A DNA stretch of 64,000 nucleotides, from positions 17,891,769-17,955,768 of the forward strand of contig OX465110.1 in NCBI GenBank assembly GCA_949987565.1, read 5' to 3'. The DNA comes from Luidia sarsii. Taxonomy: Eukaryota; Echinodermata; Asteroidea; Paxillosida; Luidiidae. Each line of letters opens with the position of its first letter. Positions within the stretch are counted from its first letter, which is position 1. The translations under genes and the position numbers were made by a program. This document shows positions 35,820 through 41,246 of the stretch, one piece after another. The notes under the pieces were generated by a model, which had not been told where the DNA came from, searched no databases, and worked only from the letters and a program-made list of their open reading frames with translations.

Positions 35820-37059
35820 CTTGCCCACGTCGTCCAGGTCGTTGTGCTTGCCGCCGGCCCGGATGCACTTCTGGCTGTTGACGGCCCGGCGCAGCTTGGC
35901 CAGGTCGCTGTTGGGGTCCACGGTGCCGATGAAGATGGACTTGAACTGAAAACACACGCACACACAAAAAAAGAACGGCCAAAACTCTGTGATGAAAGGG
36001 CTCGACTCTATGAGAACTCCAGAGGACCGGAGAAACCAAATCTTGCCCCATGAGGTCAACCTTATAGTTGATTTTGGACCTGGTTACAAAAACAAAAATT
36101 GAAGGCTGATTTCACAAAGCCTTTTCCGTCCATCCTAATAGAACTACAGCATGTTGGATGACATTTCTCAATTGCAAAAAAGGACAAAAAAGGCAGTTGA
36201 AGAACAACAAAAAAGTCACTATATGCTCAGAAGGAATTTAGTTGATAGTTTGGGAAAACTTCTGATCAATAAGCTTATTTTCACCCATCTATGTCACTTT
36301 GAAAACTCTGACTGTTCTAGATTAAAGCCCTTACACAGCATTGGTAAGATAAAAAAAACAGAAATGTTCACAGATTTACATGAAACTTATGAAGTTTTCA
36401 GACGGTTATAGTACTAGAAACCTGGCACTGAAATATTTCTGTCTAAAATGCTGTATTTTTTGGAGAAAAGAGTAAAGAAATAATTTACATCTCACCCCGA
36501 GATCTAAATTATTTTTCGGATTAATTCGTTGAATGCTGCATCTTCGCGAAACAAATGAAGCGGTTTTTCACTATTTTCTCGAGACTTGGTTGGCTGATTG
36601 AGCTGAAATTTTCACAGGTGTGCTATTTCATGCATGAATGTTGGATCAAACAATGTATGGATGTCTTTGACCTCGACCAATGTAGTGTTATCCCTTTAAA
36701 ACATCAAGCGTCTTACGATCGGGAAAGCGTTGACTGATTTGAAAGGCTAACAGATCTGCACTCAATTCAGGGGGAGTCAAAAGGAACAAGGGGCAGCACT
36801 GCTGGGAGGTCACGGCCCACGGGAGGTCACGGGAGGTCACTGGAGGTCATGGGAGGTCACTGGAGGTCATGGGAGGTCACAGGAGGTCAGAGGTCGCGCC
36901 AAATACCTGGTTCATGCCGGCGTTGGCAAAGAGCAGGGTGGGGTCGTCCAGTGGGATGGTGGAGCTGGACCGGACAAACTCATGGTTCAGCACCGGCTGG
37001 TTGACGTGGAAATCGATGAAGATCTGCCGGATCTGCTGAGAAGTCAGTGAGGAATCCAT
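16122..37059 (-). CDS. AARS1: Alanyl-tRNA synthetase, cytosolic, 20 coding exons
   Basis: The product charges tRNA-Ala with alanine in the cytosol and hydrolyses mischarged Ser/Gly-tRNA-Ala. Exons (minus strand): 37059-36907, 35945-35757, 33813-33668, 33070-32876, 32398-32254, 31708-31563, 30712-30604, 30276-30123, 29198-29074, 28001-27854, 26666-26501 (runs into Ns), 24510-24382, 23431-23294, 22695-22555, 21672-21560, 20770-20662, 19718-19602, 19318-19199, 17703-17503, 16301-16122. All visible introns are GT-AG and phases agree at every junction that can be seen. The product is about 975 residues against 968 in human. Visible domains in order: class II catalytic core ([40 protein letters not shown]), editing domain with metal ligands in HTGTH and CGGTH, and C-Ala domain with [15 protein letters not shown]. 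There is no N-terminal targeting extension, so this is the cytosolic enzyme rather than AARS2. One base is out of frame in exon 11 next to the assembly gap. The gene is divergent from the RNF212B-like gene. Confidence 0.97.
16320..17065 (+). repeat. (GA)n-rich tract in AARS1 intron 19
   Basis: Contains a duplicated block of about 190 bp (GAAGACAGACAGAGGGGAAA at 16475 and 16660). Read as CT in the AARS1 transcript, just before the terminal exon acceptor. Confidence 0.95.
17503..17703 (-). CDS. AARS1: AARS1 coding exon 19
   Basis: Encodes 67 residues of the C-Ala domain ([20 protein letters not shown] onward, ending [10 protein letters not shown]). The acceptor is TTTGTAG|GTC and the donor AAG|GTATGG. 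Confidence 0.95.
18116..18184. repeat. 10-bp AT-rich microsatellite
   Basis: Tandem ATAATAAATA units in AARS1 intron 18. Confidence 0.9.
18241..18690 (-). mobile_element. tRNA-derived SINE, type 1, with triplicated head
   Basis: The segment AAAGAAAACATTGACTGGAC plus the tRNA-like head is repeated three times in tandem (18278-18515), followed by one body. In AARS1 intron 18. Confidence 0.72.
18831..19095. mobile_element. MITE with long inverted ends
   Basis: Ends GGACCTTTCCCATGAAATA and TATTTCATGGGAAAGGTCC, with inner GCGCATGCGC and AATTGGTGGGCAA blocks also inverted. About 265 bp, CpG-rich, in an AARS1 intron directly beside exon 18. Confidence 0.75.
19199..19318 (-). CDS. AARS1: AARS1 coding exon 18
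   Basis: Encodes [20 protein letters not shown] and then [20 protein letters not shown] (40 residues). This parallels the human segment with QWQKDELRETLK. Confidence 0.95.
19602..19718 (-). CDS. AARS1: AARS1 coding exon 17
   Basis: Encodes [20 protein letters not shown] and then [19 protein letters not shown] (39 residues), the helical start of the C-terminal region. The donor is GAC|GTGAGT. Confidence 0.93.
19770..20055 (-). mobile_element. tRNA-derived SINE, type 1
   Basis: The head on the minus strand at about 19797-19872 is followed by the full body with CAGATGCAAACAACCAATG. The Penelope 3' end at 20060 is joined to its far side. Confidence 0.7.
20060..20490 (+). mobile_element. Penelope-like element 3' end
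   Basis: The coding end ([20 protein letters not shown] onward; stop near 20211) is followed by the CT-rich UTR and the family 2 motif at 20435-20473, truncated in the tail. It lies in an AARS1 intron inside SINE-like sequence. Confidence 0.78.
20435..20473 (+). ncRNA. Hammerhead-like motif, family 2, at a Penelope 3' end
   Basis: GCCU-UUGAGAA-A-GGUCC-UGCUA-GGAUU-GAAA-CGUC-AGGC lies about 225 bp downstream of a Penelope GIY-YIG remnant. This links the motif family to that retroelement. Confidence 0.45.
20662..20770 (-). CDS. AARS1: AARS1 coding exon 16
   Basis: Completes CGGTH and encodes [20 protein letters not shown] followed by [16 protein letters not shown] (36 residues). The acceptor is CCTTGCAG|G and the donor AAG|GTATCA. 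Confidence 0.95.
20838..21024 (+). mobile_element. Fold-back element, family 1
   Basis: A partial copy in the AARS1 intron beside exon 16. The plus strand at 20891-20930 keeps CTCCTGATGA, stem II and CGTCGAG, but reads AAAA where the core needs GAAA, so it should be inactive. No clear TSD was found. Confidence 0.65.
21163..21440 (+). mobile_element. Dispersed repeat with GGCATGCAAC ends
   Basis: It runs from GGCATGCAACTCTTGAATTG to GGACAAGTTGCATGCCTG. Copies occur here, at 21714-22002, 45607-45975 (minus) and 61613-61960. It carries A- and T-runs and no ORF. It may be a MITE. Confidence 0.7.
21560..21672 (-). CDS. AARS1: AARS1 coding exon 15
   Basis: Encodes [20 protein letters not shown] and then [17 protein letters not shown]. 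The Cys of CGGTH is an editing-site metal ligand. The exon ends in phase 2 (GGAAC|GTAAGT). It lies between two near-identical direct repeats. Confidence 0.95.
21714..22002 (+). mobile_element. Dispersed repeat with GGCATGCAAC ends, second copy
   Basis: Nearly identical to the copy at 21163 over about 200 bp and in the same orientation, so the two bracket AARS1 exon 15. Confidence 0.72.
22300..22510 (-). mobile_element. tRNA-derived SINE, type 2
   Basis: The minus-strand head GCTCGGTGGTCCAGTTGC ... GTGTTCGAATCCC at about 22366-22440 is followed by TGCCTGAAATTTGTTCCAT. A different family from type 1. Confidence 0.68.
22555..22695 (-). CDS. AARS1: AARS1 coding exon 14
   Basis: Encodes [20 protein letters not shown] and then KRGRI through [13 protein letters not shown] (47 residues). 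The acceptor is TTTGTCAG|GGC and the donor GAG|GTCAGT. The acceptor region is repeated several times in the upstream intron. Confidence 0.95.
22690..23160 (-). repeat. Four-copy, roughly 140-bp tandem repeat containing exon-boundary copies
   Basis: Each unit has GGCGCCCTGACAAAGCATTA, ACACAAATAAACCACTCTAA and GGTAACCCTGAACTCAAG. The first block is the exon 14 acceptor; the last resembles the exon 12 start. Units decay from 22690 to 23160. Confidence 0.8.
23294..23431 (-). CDS. AARS1: AARS1 coding exon 13
   Basis: Encodes [20 protein letters not shown] and then [11 protein letters not shown] through DFTAK (46 residues). HTGTH supplies two of the editing-site metal ligands; the middle residue is Gly where human has Ala. 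Confidence 0.97.
23556..23715 (+). mobile_element. Fold-back element, family 1, degraded
   Basis: At 23564-23603 it keeps the 40-nt motif length with CTGAAGA (allowed N7 variation) and GAAAC, but AUC replaces GUC and stem II is weak. The tail (AACCACACTTACTCAC, then CACCATGCAAACCTTC) matches the family end. Confidence 0.55.
23749..24213 (+). mobile_element. MITE, GTGACCCGGCACAGC family, full length
   Basis: About 465 bp with terminal inverted repeats GTGACCC(A/G)GCACAGC. Flanked by ATAT on both sides. There is no coding capacity. The termini differ in extension (CGACATGAGGAATATCCC and CATAATGAGGAATAACCCC), so orientation can be told apart. Confidence 0.85.
24382..24510 (-). CDS. AARS1: AARS1 coding exon 12
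   Basis: Encodes 43 residues beginning [20 protein letters not shown], the beta-barrel part of the editing domain. The donor is GAG|GTAAGC and the acceptor TTTGCAG|GAC. Degenerate copies of its 5' end occur in intron 13. Confidence 0.95.
24796..25388 (+). repeat. 18-bp minisatellite (CCTTTGAGAAAGGTCCTG), about 33 copies
   Basis: The unit is the 5' half of the family 2 motif. The array ends in a complete motif copy and a Penelope-like tail (25380-25480, AGTCAGTAAGCAGTTTACAA). Because 18 is a multiple of 3 it produces long spurious ORFs on both strands (repeats of KGPAFE and FLKGRT). It lies in AARS1 intron 11. Confidence 0.95.
25849..26294 (+). mobile_element. MITE, GTGACCCGGCACAGC family, abutting the gap
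   Basis: A full-length copy ending 6 bp before the 200-N gap. Multi-copy sequence at the gap edge may have caused the break in assembly. Confidence 0.85.
26301..26500. other. Assembly gap (200 Ns)
   Basis: A run of exactly 200 Ns, the conventional unknown-size gap. It removes the end of AARS1 exon 11 and the exon 11 donor. One flank is a GTGACCC-type MITE end and the other is coding sequence. Confidence 1.
26501..26666 (-). CDS. AARS1: AARS1 coding exon 11, frameshifted and cut by the assembly gap
   Basis: The exon starts the editing domain. The first frame reads QFESTVGTV, matching the conserved F-E-x-T-V-x-T-V of animal AARS1. From the GATGG at 26637-26641 onward the homology continues in another frame ([20 protein letters not shown], then [20 protein letters not shown]). 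One surplus G at 26640-26641 explains the break. The 3' end of the exon is hidden in the 200-N gap. The acceptor (AG at 26668-26667) sits directly on the edge of a roughly 900-nt CT tract as read on the transcript strand. Confidence 0.93.
26672..27570 (+). repeat. (GAGAGG)n tract in AARS1 intron 10
   Basis: About 900 bp, mostly a clean hexamer GAGAGG. Read as CT in the AARS1 transcript and ending at the exon 11 acceptor. Confidence 0.95.
27854..28001 (-). CDS. AARS1: AARS1 coding exon 10
   Basis: Encodes residues 455-503 ([20 protein letters not shown] through [12 protein letters not shown]), the linker into the editing domain. It ends in phase 1 (TATC|GTAAGT). Confidence 0.95.
28069..28327 (-). 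mobile_element. Fold-back element, family 1, with hammerhead-like motif and 14-bp TSD
   Basis: Two long inverted arms: the left runs from GGAAGGTTTGCGGTGAACAC to ACTCGACGTTTCGACCAG, and the right arm mirrors it. An exact 14-bp duplication flanks it (28055-28068 and 28328-28341). The right end has a non-mirrored tail (TTGATTCACCCACCATGC onward). The minus strand at 28189-28150 reads CTC-CTGATGA-C-stem-loop-GAAAC-GTC-GAG, the layout of a hammerhead ribozyme. There is no ORF. Confidence 0.8.
28150..28189 (-). ncRNA. Hammerhead-ribozyme-like motif, family 1
   Basis: A 40-nt motif. Stem I is CUC/GAG (3 bp). The core is CUGAUGA. One extra C follows. Stem II is GGCCAG/CUGGUC (6 bp with one G-U) closed by AGCAUA. 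The second core strand is GAAA, then CGUC with cleavage expected after GUC. Helix III is only the self-complementary ACGU, which suggests dimer activity. The extra base before stem II departs from the standard core. Activity is inferred. Confidence 0.55.
28640..28975 (+). mobile_element. tRNA-derived SINE, type 1
   Basis: A tRNA-like head with A box (TAGCTCAGATGG) and B-like box (GTTTAAGTCCC) at 28866-28945. The body upstream (TGACTGGCGCCTCCACCACG and onward) is shared by the other copies. In an AARS1 intron. Confidence 0.75.
29074..29198 (-). CDS. AARS1: AARS1 coding exon 9
   Basis: Encodes [20 protein letters not shown] and then MEEKG through KKRAQ (residues 414-454). [10 protein letters not shown] is diagnostic of alanyl-tRNA synthetase. 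Confidence 0.97.
29318..29476 (-). mobile_element. Fold-back element, family 2, 13-bp TSD
   Basis: It has the same architecture as the copy at 3143, with the long tail (GCAAACTGCTTACTGACT) on the left. Flanks AAAATCGATCAGT (29305-29317) and AAAATCGGTCAGT (29477-29489) match at 12 of 13. It lies in an AARS1 intron. Confidence 0.75.
29660..30000 (-). repeat. (CT)n tract in AARS1 intron 8
   Basis: Two similar blocks of about 90 bp (CTCTCTGCTTCTCTCTCTGC) and a pure CT run near 29840. Confidence 0.93.
30123..30276 (-). CDS. AARS1: AARS1 coding exon 8
   Basis: Encodes residues 362-412 of the tRNA-recognition domain, with [20 protein letters not shown]. It ends in phase 1 (CCGG|GTACGC). A G-run of more than 20 bases lies just beyond the donor on the plus strand. 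Confidence 0.96.
30604..30712 (-). CDS. AARS1: AARS1 coding exon 7
   Basis: Encodes residues 326-361 ([18 protein letters not shown] and onward), the helix after motif 3. The acceptor is TTCTCAG|T and the donor TTG|GTAAGT. Confidence 0.96.
30826..31385 (-). repeat. About 60-bp minisatellite derived from a Penelope 3' UTR, about 9 copies
   Basis: The unit (GGGATCAAAGGAGGAAAGCT, then GACTAGGGTGAGATCAAAGG) is the reverse complement of the TTTGATCTCACCCTACCAGC stretch that follows the Penelope ORF at 14.5 and 20.3 kb. It is joined to a degraded Penelope coding end at 31390-31545. Confidence 0.85.
31390..31545 (-). mobile_element. Degraded Penelope-like coding end
   Basis: The minus strand encodes [17 protein letters not shown], which aligns with [17 protein letters not shown] of the other copies, followed by the UTR that seeds the 30.8-kb minisatellite. 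Confidence 0.65.
31563..31708 (-). CDS. AARS1: AARS1 coding exon 6
   Basis: Encodes residues 277-324, with [20 protein letters not shown] and class II motif 3 ([11 protein letters not shown]). The exon is GC-rich. It ends in phase 2 (GG|GTGAGC). Confidence 0.96.
31748..31985. mobile_element. MITE, GGCCAATTTCATAGAGC family
   Basis: Ends ACCAATTTCATAGAGCGCC and GGCTCCGTGAAATTGGCCC are inverted. A second copy lies at 54247-54495. The present copy is in an AARS1 intron. Confidence 0.65.
32254..32398 (-). CDS. AARS1: AARS1 coding exon 5
   Basis: Encodes [20 protein letters not shown] and then ERIVSVI through FEAIQK (residues 229-276). DTGMGLER is a family hallmark. The acceptor is CACAG|G and the donor AAG|GTGGGG. 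Confidence 0.97.
32876..33070 (-). CDS. AARS1: AARS1 coding exon 4
   Basis: Encodes residues 164-227, containing [20 protein letters not shown], the adenylate-binding region of alanyl-tRNA synthetases, then [17 protein letters not shown]. It ends in phase 2 and joins exon 5 to rebuild Arg228. Confidence 0.97.
33668..33813 (-). CDS. AARS1: AARS1 coding exon 3
   Basis: Encodes residues 115-162 plus two bases of Gly163. It includes [19 protein letters not shown] of the catalytic core. The acceptor is CCCCGCAG|AGA and the donor CTCGG|GTACGG. Confidence 0.95.
33930..35750 (-). repeat. 1.8-kb (CT)n-rich tract filling AARS1 intron 2
   Basis: Includes pure CT runs (about 35409-35480 and 35625-35672) and diverged 130-180 bp blocks with CTATCACTCCATCTTTTTCT. 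It is GA-rich in the AARS1 transcript and starts at the exon 2 donor. Confidence 0.95.
35757..35945 (-). CDS. AARS1: AARS1 coding exon 2
   Basis: Encodes residues 52-114, phase 0 on both sides. It contains the family signature [13 protein letters not shown] and motif 2 ([18 protein letters not shown]). The acceptor is TTTTCAG|TTC and the donor AAG|GTGAGA. Confidence 0.97.
36325..36703. mobile_element. MITE, AAAGGCCCTA...GGGCCTTTAA family, diverged
   Basis: GCCCTTACACAGCATTGGTA at the left and GACCAATGTAGTGTTATCCC at the right form the ends. It lies in AARS1 intron 1. Confidence 0.5.
36807..36896 (+). repeat. 10-bp tandem repeat of AGGTCA with 4-nt spacers
   Basis: AGGTCA occurs at 36807, then every 10 bp from 36824 to 36884 (seven perfect copies), then AGGTCG at 36891. 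It lies 10 bp outside the exon 1 donor of AARS1. Confidence 0.85.
36907..37059 (-). CDS. AARS1: AARS1 coding exon 1
   Basis: Encodes residues 1-51, starting [12 protein letters not shown] and ending with the class II motif 1 region ([18 protein letters not shown]). The ATG at 37059-37057 matches the start of animal AARS1 proteins. A pyrimidine-rich TTTTTGCAG acceptor lies 12 nt upstream (AG at 37073-37072), so a non-coding 5' exon is expected farther upstream. The donor is CAG|GTATTT. Confidence 0.96.
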
Positions 37060-37284
37060 GACAAAGGTAGCCTGCAAAAATGGCAAACAAACAGATCATA
37101 ATCAAGGGGCTTTCCTTTTTCTTGTGGGGGAGGGGGTCCTTTCTGTGAGAATAATACCAATACTTGCATTGCACACTTCACAAAAACAAGAAAAAAAATT
37201 CAAATCTGATTCAAAGATGAGGGGTTGATTTATCCGTCCAAGCAGAATCTTTCTCAAAATTTGGAAAGCAATTTCGAAAAAAGA

Positions 37285-37600
37285 AAACGGCAAAGAAAAC
37301 CTTAACTGGACCGGATTTTGCGTACCACTGGTACTAGCAGTAGCACTCTTACCATCTGACTTATCCAGCCCTTATATGGTCATATGCAGCACAATTTGAG
37401 GAAGATAATTCAGGACACTGCTTGCATAGTGCAACACAAACCCTACACAACTGGTATGCTGCCTTAGCATGCAATGCAATGTATTTCCGTGTTTACCAAT
37501 TAAAAGTCTGCATCAAATCGTACTGGGTAAATTAGATAGCGGCCTTCCCAAATAGCCAACTAATCTTTACCGGGGTAGGGATGCCAGTCAGAACTCAGAA
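37285..37600 (-). mobile_element. tRNA-derived SINE, type 1, degraded
   Basis: TTAACTGGACCGGATTTTGC through TATCCAGCCCTTATATGG, with a foreign insert before AGCGGCCTTCCCAAATAGCC. Upstream of AARS1 exon 1. Confidence 0.6.
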
Positions 37601-37848
37601 GCATCTTAATGAATCTCGGTTTCAAATTCAAGTTTTCATAGCCATTCCAACTTTCCAAGTCAGTTGTTTTTCTTGGATTTATATTTAAATTAGAATAGAA
37701 TTAGAAAGCCTTAGAGACAGGTCCTGATATAAATTAATCAATGCTTCATGCATGCTTAGAGTTAGACCATGCTTAAAAATCATGTTTTTTTTCGATCACG
37801 GCACTATCAAATGTGTATTCAATTTAAAGATGAGAGAAGAGAGCATAT

Positions 37849-38105
37849 GTGACCCGGCACAGCATAATGAGGAATAACCCCACTTTTGAGATTTTGAGAT
37901 TGTCTAATGATGTGAAAGAGTATACCATTACTTTAGCTTTCAAATGGTATCAAAATATAATATCCTCTAATACTTAAAATTTCCGAAAATACAAAAAAGA
38001 AAGAAAATTGATTTGTAATCGAATTTTGAAGATACTTTAACTTCAGGCGTTGTTTACTCAAAAGTGTTTTGGTGGGATATTCCTCAAGTTGTTGTGCCGG
38101 GTCAC
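37849..38105 (-). mobile_element. MITE, GTGACCCGGCACAGC family, internally deleted
   Basis: Both termini are present and flanked by ATAT. About 200 bp of the body is missing. Confidence 0.82.
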
Positions 38106-39071
38106 ATATTTACAAAACGTATACACCACACAAATATCAAGCATAAGATTTTAGTAATTACAAATAATGACATCAATTTTTATGCTGATATATTTACCAC
38201 AATCTAACTATTTTCCACCGTCATGAAATTAATGCAGTTGCTTCAAAATCCTACAACAAGCTGGGACCATGGTCCTTCCTCCATGCTGGGACAATGTCAT
38301 TACAGGTTTTCCGCATTTAGAACTTAGAAGTCAAATTGAAATTATTATAAAAGGCCATTTTCCCTTACTGCTTGAATCATAATATGCCCTCAAACACGAA
38401 ATTACCATGCATCGCATCCATTCAACAAATTAGAAATCATCAATAACAATTGCATCATGCATTTCATTGAACAGTTGTGAACTTGTGAGTTGTGGCCGGT
38501 CTAACCCCTCTCTGAACTCAAAACAAACCGATTAAAGCTCCAACAAGGGGAAAAAACAATGCAAAATAGCTCAAAACGACCATTATCAGCAATTCTAATG
38601 AGTAATGTCTGAGCAAAATTAATTTATCATGAAGTGAATACTTCTTCCGGCTGTACTTCCGAGTTCTGTAGAGTGTAGGCTGTAGTCATTTTATAATTGT
38701 ACACAACCACTTCACCTACCAACAGCAAAAAGTAAAACTAGGTATGTTGTTAAACTTAAAGATTGTCAAGATAAAAATTGGCAACATTCACACAGAACAG
38801 TCTGGATAAAGAAATGTTGACTTTTCTAATCTTAGTATTTTTAATGTTATAACCAACTTCGACCATAATTTGTCACTACCAAATAGTTTTGCTTCATCAT
38901 GATTGATGAATGATTGATCATTTGATGGTGACATCATCATCAAAATTCAGCAGCACGGTGTGCCGCTGCAGACAATTTAGATTTAAGGAGGTGGTGGAAT
39001 ACTATCTCCTGAGTTTGTGACACATTCCCGAGAAGTGAAAAAAGGGGGCTCTTACTTAGTTTCAGTCTTAC
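38106..39071. other. AARS1 leader intron (inferred), otherwise featureless
   Basis: AT-rich, no coding signal. It would lie between the candidate non-coding exon and exon 1. Confidence 0.4.
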
Positions 39072-39330
39072 CTTTTCTAGACTTTCTGTCGCATATGTCA
39101 ACGAAGACAAACGTGGACACGATGAGACACGCGTGTTTACGTCAGTCGCGTTTACATTCGTTTTGTGCACGGCCTTGCGAATAGTCGGGCGCCGCTCTAC
39201 GCACCACGCTTGCGCGGGATAGGGCAGGGTCTGGGTACCGCTTCGGATGATGAAACGCGAAATCTCGATTAGATCTCGCGAGATAGGCGCTCCCAAATAA
39301 CGGCACGGTGCGAACCGTTCGGCTAGGGCT
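39072..39330 (-). promoter_or_regulatory. Candidate AARS1 promoter and non-coding first exon
   Basis: This is the only CpG-rich stretch upstream of AARS1. It holds a perfect TCTCGCGAGA palindrome at 39274-39283 (the vertebrate CGCG core-promoter element) and a CRE-like TACGTCAG at about 39138. A good minus-strand donor, AAAAG|GTAAGACTG, ends a putative leader exon at 39072. That would splice about 2 kb to the acceptor at 37072 just before the ATG. The transcription start is not visible, and the region may also serve the divergent RNF212B-like gene. Confidence 0.5.
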
Positions 39331-39341
39331 GCAAAGTACTA

Positions 39342-40170
39342 TGGCGTGCAAAATTGACATTTATTCCGATAATCCCAGACGTGCCAAGTTAACATTAATT
39401 CCATTGGTCGAGGCTGTTGAGTTTGAAAGGCTAACTCGATCCCTTCAACTGGAGTAAAACTTACCAAAATATTAATAATGTCCACTTTTAAAAAATATAG
39501 TAACATGAATTAATGGAAATTCAATGATTTGACAGATGGAGTTGCATGCATGAAGTTTTTGATATACGAAAATGTTGCAAACTGCTGAAGTTTTTACTAG
39601 AAATGGATTTAAACAAACAGTTAAAATCAATTTTTAATTTAACTGTAAAATGATATTTCATAAACTTTATCATTCACGCCTGTAGTCATCTTTCACTCCA
39701 GGGAATGACATGGAACAGCCAAACTGACCAATCAGGTGCCAGAATTCCATTCTGTGACATCATCACGCCGACCAGAATTCACTTGGTAGGTGCCGACGTC
39801 ACAGAATGGCAACTTTTTTGTTTGAATATATTTCTAGTAATAGCTTCATGCAACTCCATCTGATGATTTTGTCACTCATTCATGTGACTGTATTATTTTT
39901 TTAAAGTGGACACCACTCCATAGACAGCTCTATGTGGTAAGTTTTACTCCAGTTGAAGGGAGTGAGCCTTTCAAACTCGACAGCCCCGACCAACAGAATA
40001 GAGCTCTATCAACAATAGAGATATCTCTATCAACAATAGAGATGTCTCCATCAACAATAGAGATATCTATATTAACAATAGATATACTAATAGAGATATC
40101 TCTATTCTGGTAATAAAGGTTAGATTATAATTAACTCCATTGATGGAATAAATGTCAATTTTGCACGCCA
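39342..40170. mobile_element. 829-bp Tc1/mariner-like MITE with 26-bp perfect TIRs and TA TSD
   Basis: Termini start TGGCGTGCAAAATTGACATT and are perfect inverted repeats for 26 bp, with a longer imperfect inverted region (about 39408-39560 against 39838-39990). TA flanks both sides (39340-39341 and 40171-40172). The interior holds a short AACAATAGAGATATCTCTAT tandem run at 40009-40110. No transposase is present. Confidence 0.82.
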
Positions 40171-41137
40171 TATCTTCACGTACTGTGTGTAAATATTGGG
40201 AAGCCGTAGCCAAGTGGCTCTCATTAGCATAAAACTTGCAACCAATGCAATCTACTCATGGCTGCCGCCTGTGACCAAGTGTGAGATTTCTGGGAAAGCT
40301 GGATAATTAAACTGATAAAAGTGAAGAAAGCGACATTTTTTTGTGAGCGGAATAGGAACTTCTTCGTCCGAACACCTCGACTGTTGTCATCACATGGAGT
40401 GACCAGATTGAGAAGGGGACTTTTACGACTGAAAAGGAGTAGAACATCTGAAATTAGTTTTGGTCAACCCTGTCGTCAACAACTGAACTTCAGTTGTTAC
40501 AACAAAAAGGTCAAAGGTGGGATGTTCATAACTTACTTTTACGAATTTACGAAAACATAAATAACGAAGTAATGCCAGATTCTTATACAAGCTGATTTTT
40601 CCTTTCCGGTAAATCTTGAACAATACTCTTTTTAAATGTTGGAGAGGTTTAACGTGTGACATTTGTGAAATGCTAAGCCAGTGTATGACTATGAGTATGA
40701 GTGTTTAAATGAAAAAAAATACTGCAAAACTAAGTTTAGAATTTTAAGACAAAGTAAAACTTAAAAGTAGGCCTAGGCTAGGGCTACTGTAGTACTAGTA
40801 GGTCTTAGAAATTACTAAAATGTACCGATAACCCCAAACAAAATATACTGATCTTGAAGAGGCTAGTTTCAGTTTTAGAGAGTTCATAAGATTCTTAAGA
40901 ATAAAAACTGATCCCATTTAAAAAACTGAAACCTATTTAATAATTTATACCTTTTAAAGTTATTTATTTTTTTTTACAGGAAATTAGACTGAGTTTTACC
41001 TTTCCCTTTTTCCAATTTTGTAGGCCCTATACTAGCCAGGCCCATGTGGCATATACTTCATGAAAATACAATAAATTTTGATTATTTTCTTTATTAACTA
41101 CCATATGGTGATATTTTTTTGCTTAATTAAGACAACC
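40171..41137 (+). other. Upstream region of the RNF212B-like gene
   Basis: The promoter and leader should be here or in the shared CpG-rich region at 39.1-39.3 kb. An acceptor-like TTTTTTTTTACAG ends at 40979. No core promoter motif is evident. Confidence 0.35.
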
Positions 41138-41246
41138 ATGTCGGACTGGGTGCACTGCAACCAATGCTTCTGCCAGCCGTCTCAGCAGCGCAAATTCTTT
41201 CTGACAAGCTGCGGTCACCTCTTCTGTGAGGAGTGCAACAAAGATG
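41138..41246 (+). CDS. RNF212B: RNF212B-like coding exon 1
   Basis: Encodes [20 protein letters not shown] and then [16 protein letters not shown], the first six RING zinc ligands. The donor is GATG|GTGAGC (phase 1). Possible acceptors for an upstream leader occur at 40976-40979 (TTTTTTACAG) and nearer the ATG, so the 5' UTR structure is unresolved. Confidence 0.93.

Noticed and set aside
37057..37086. Upstream in-frame extension of AARS1 (start at 37086)
   Set aside because: That codon is not needed; homology begins at the ATG at 37059, and an acceptor lies between the two.
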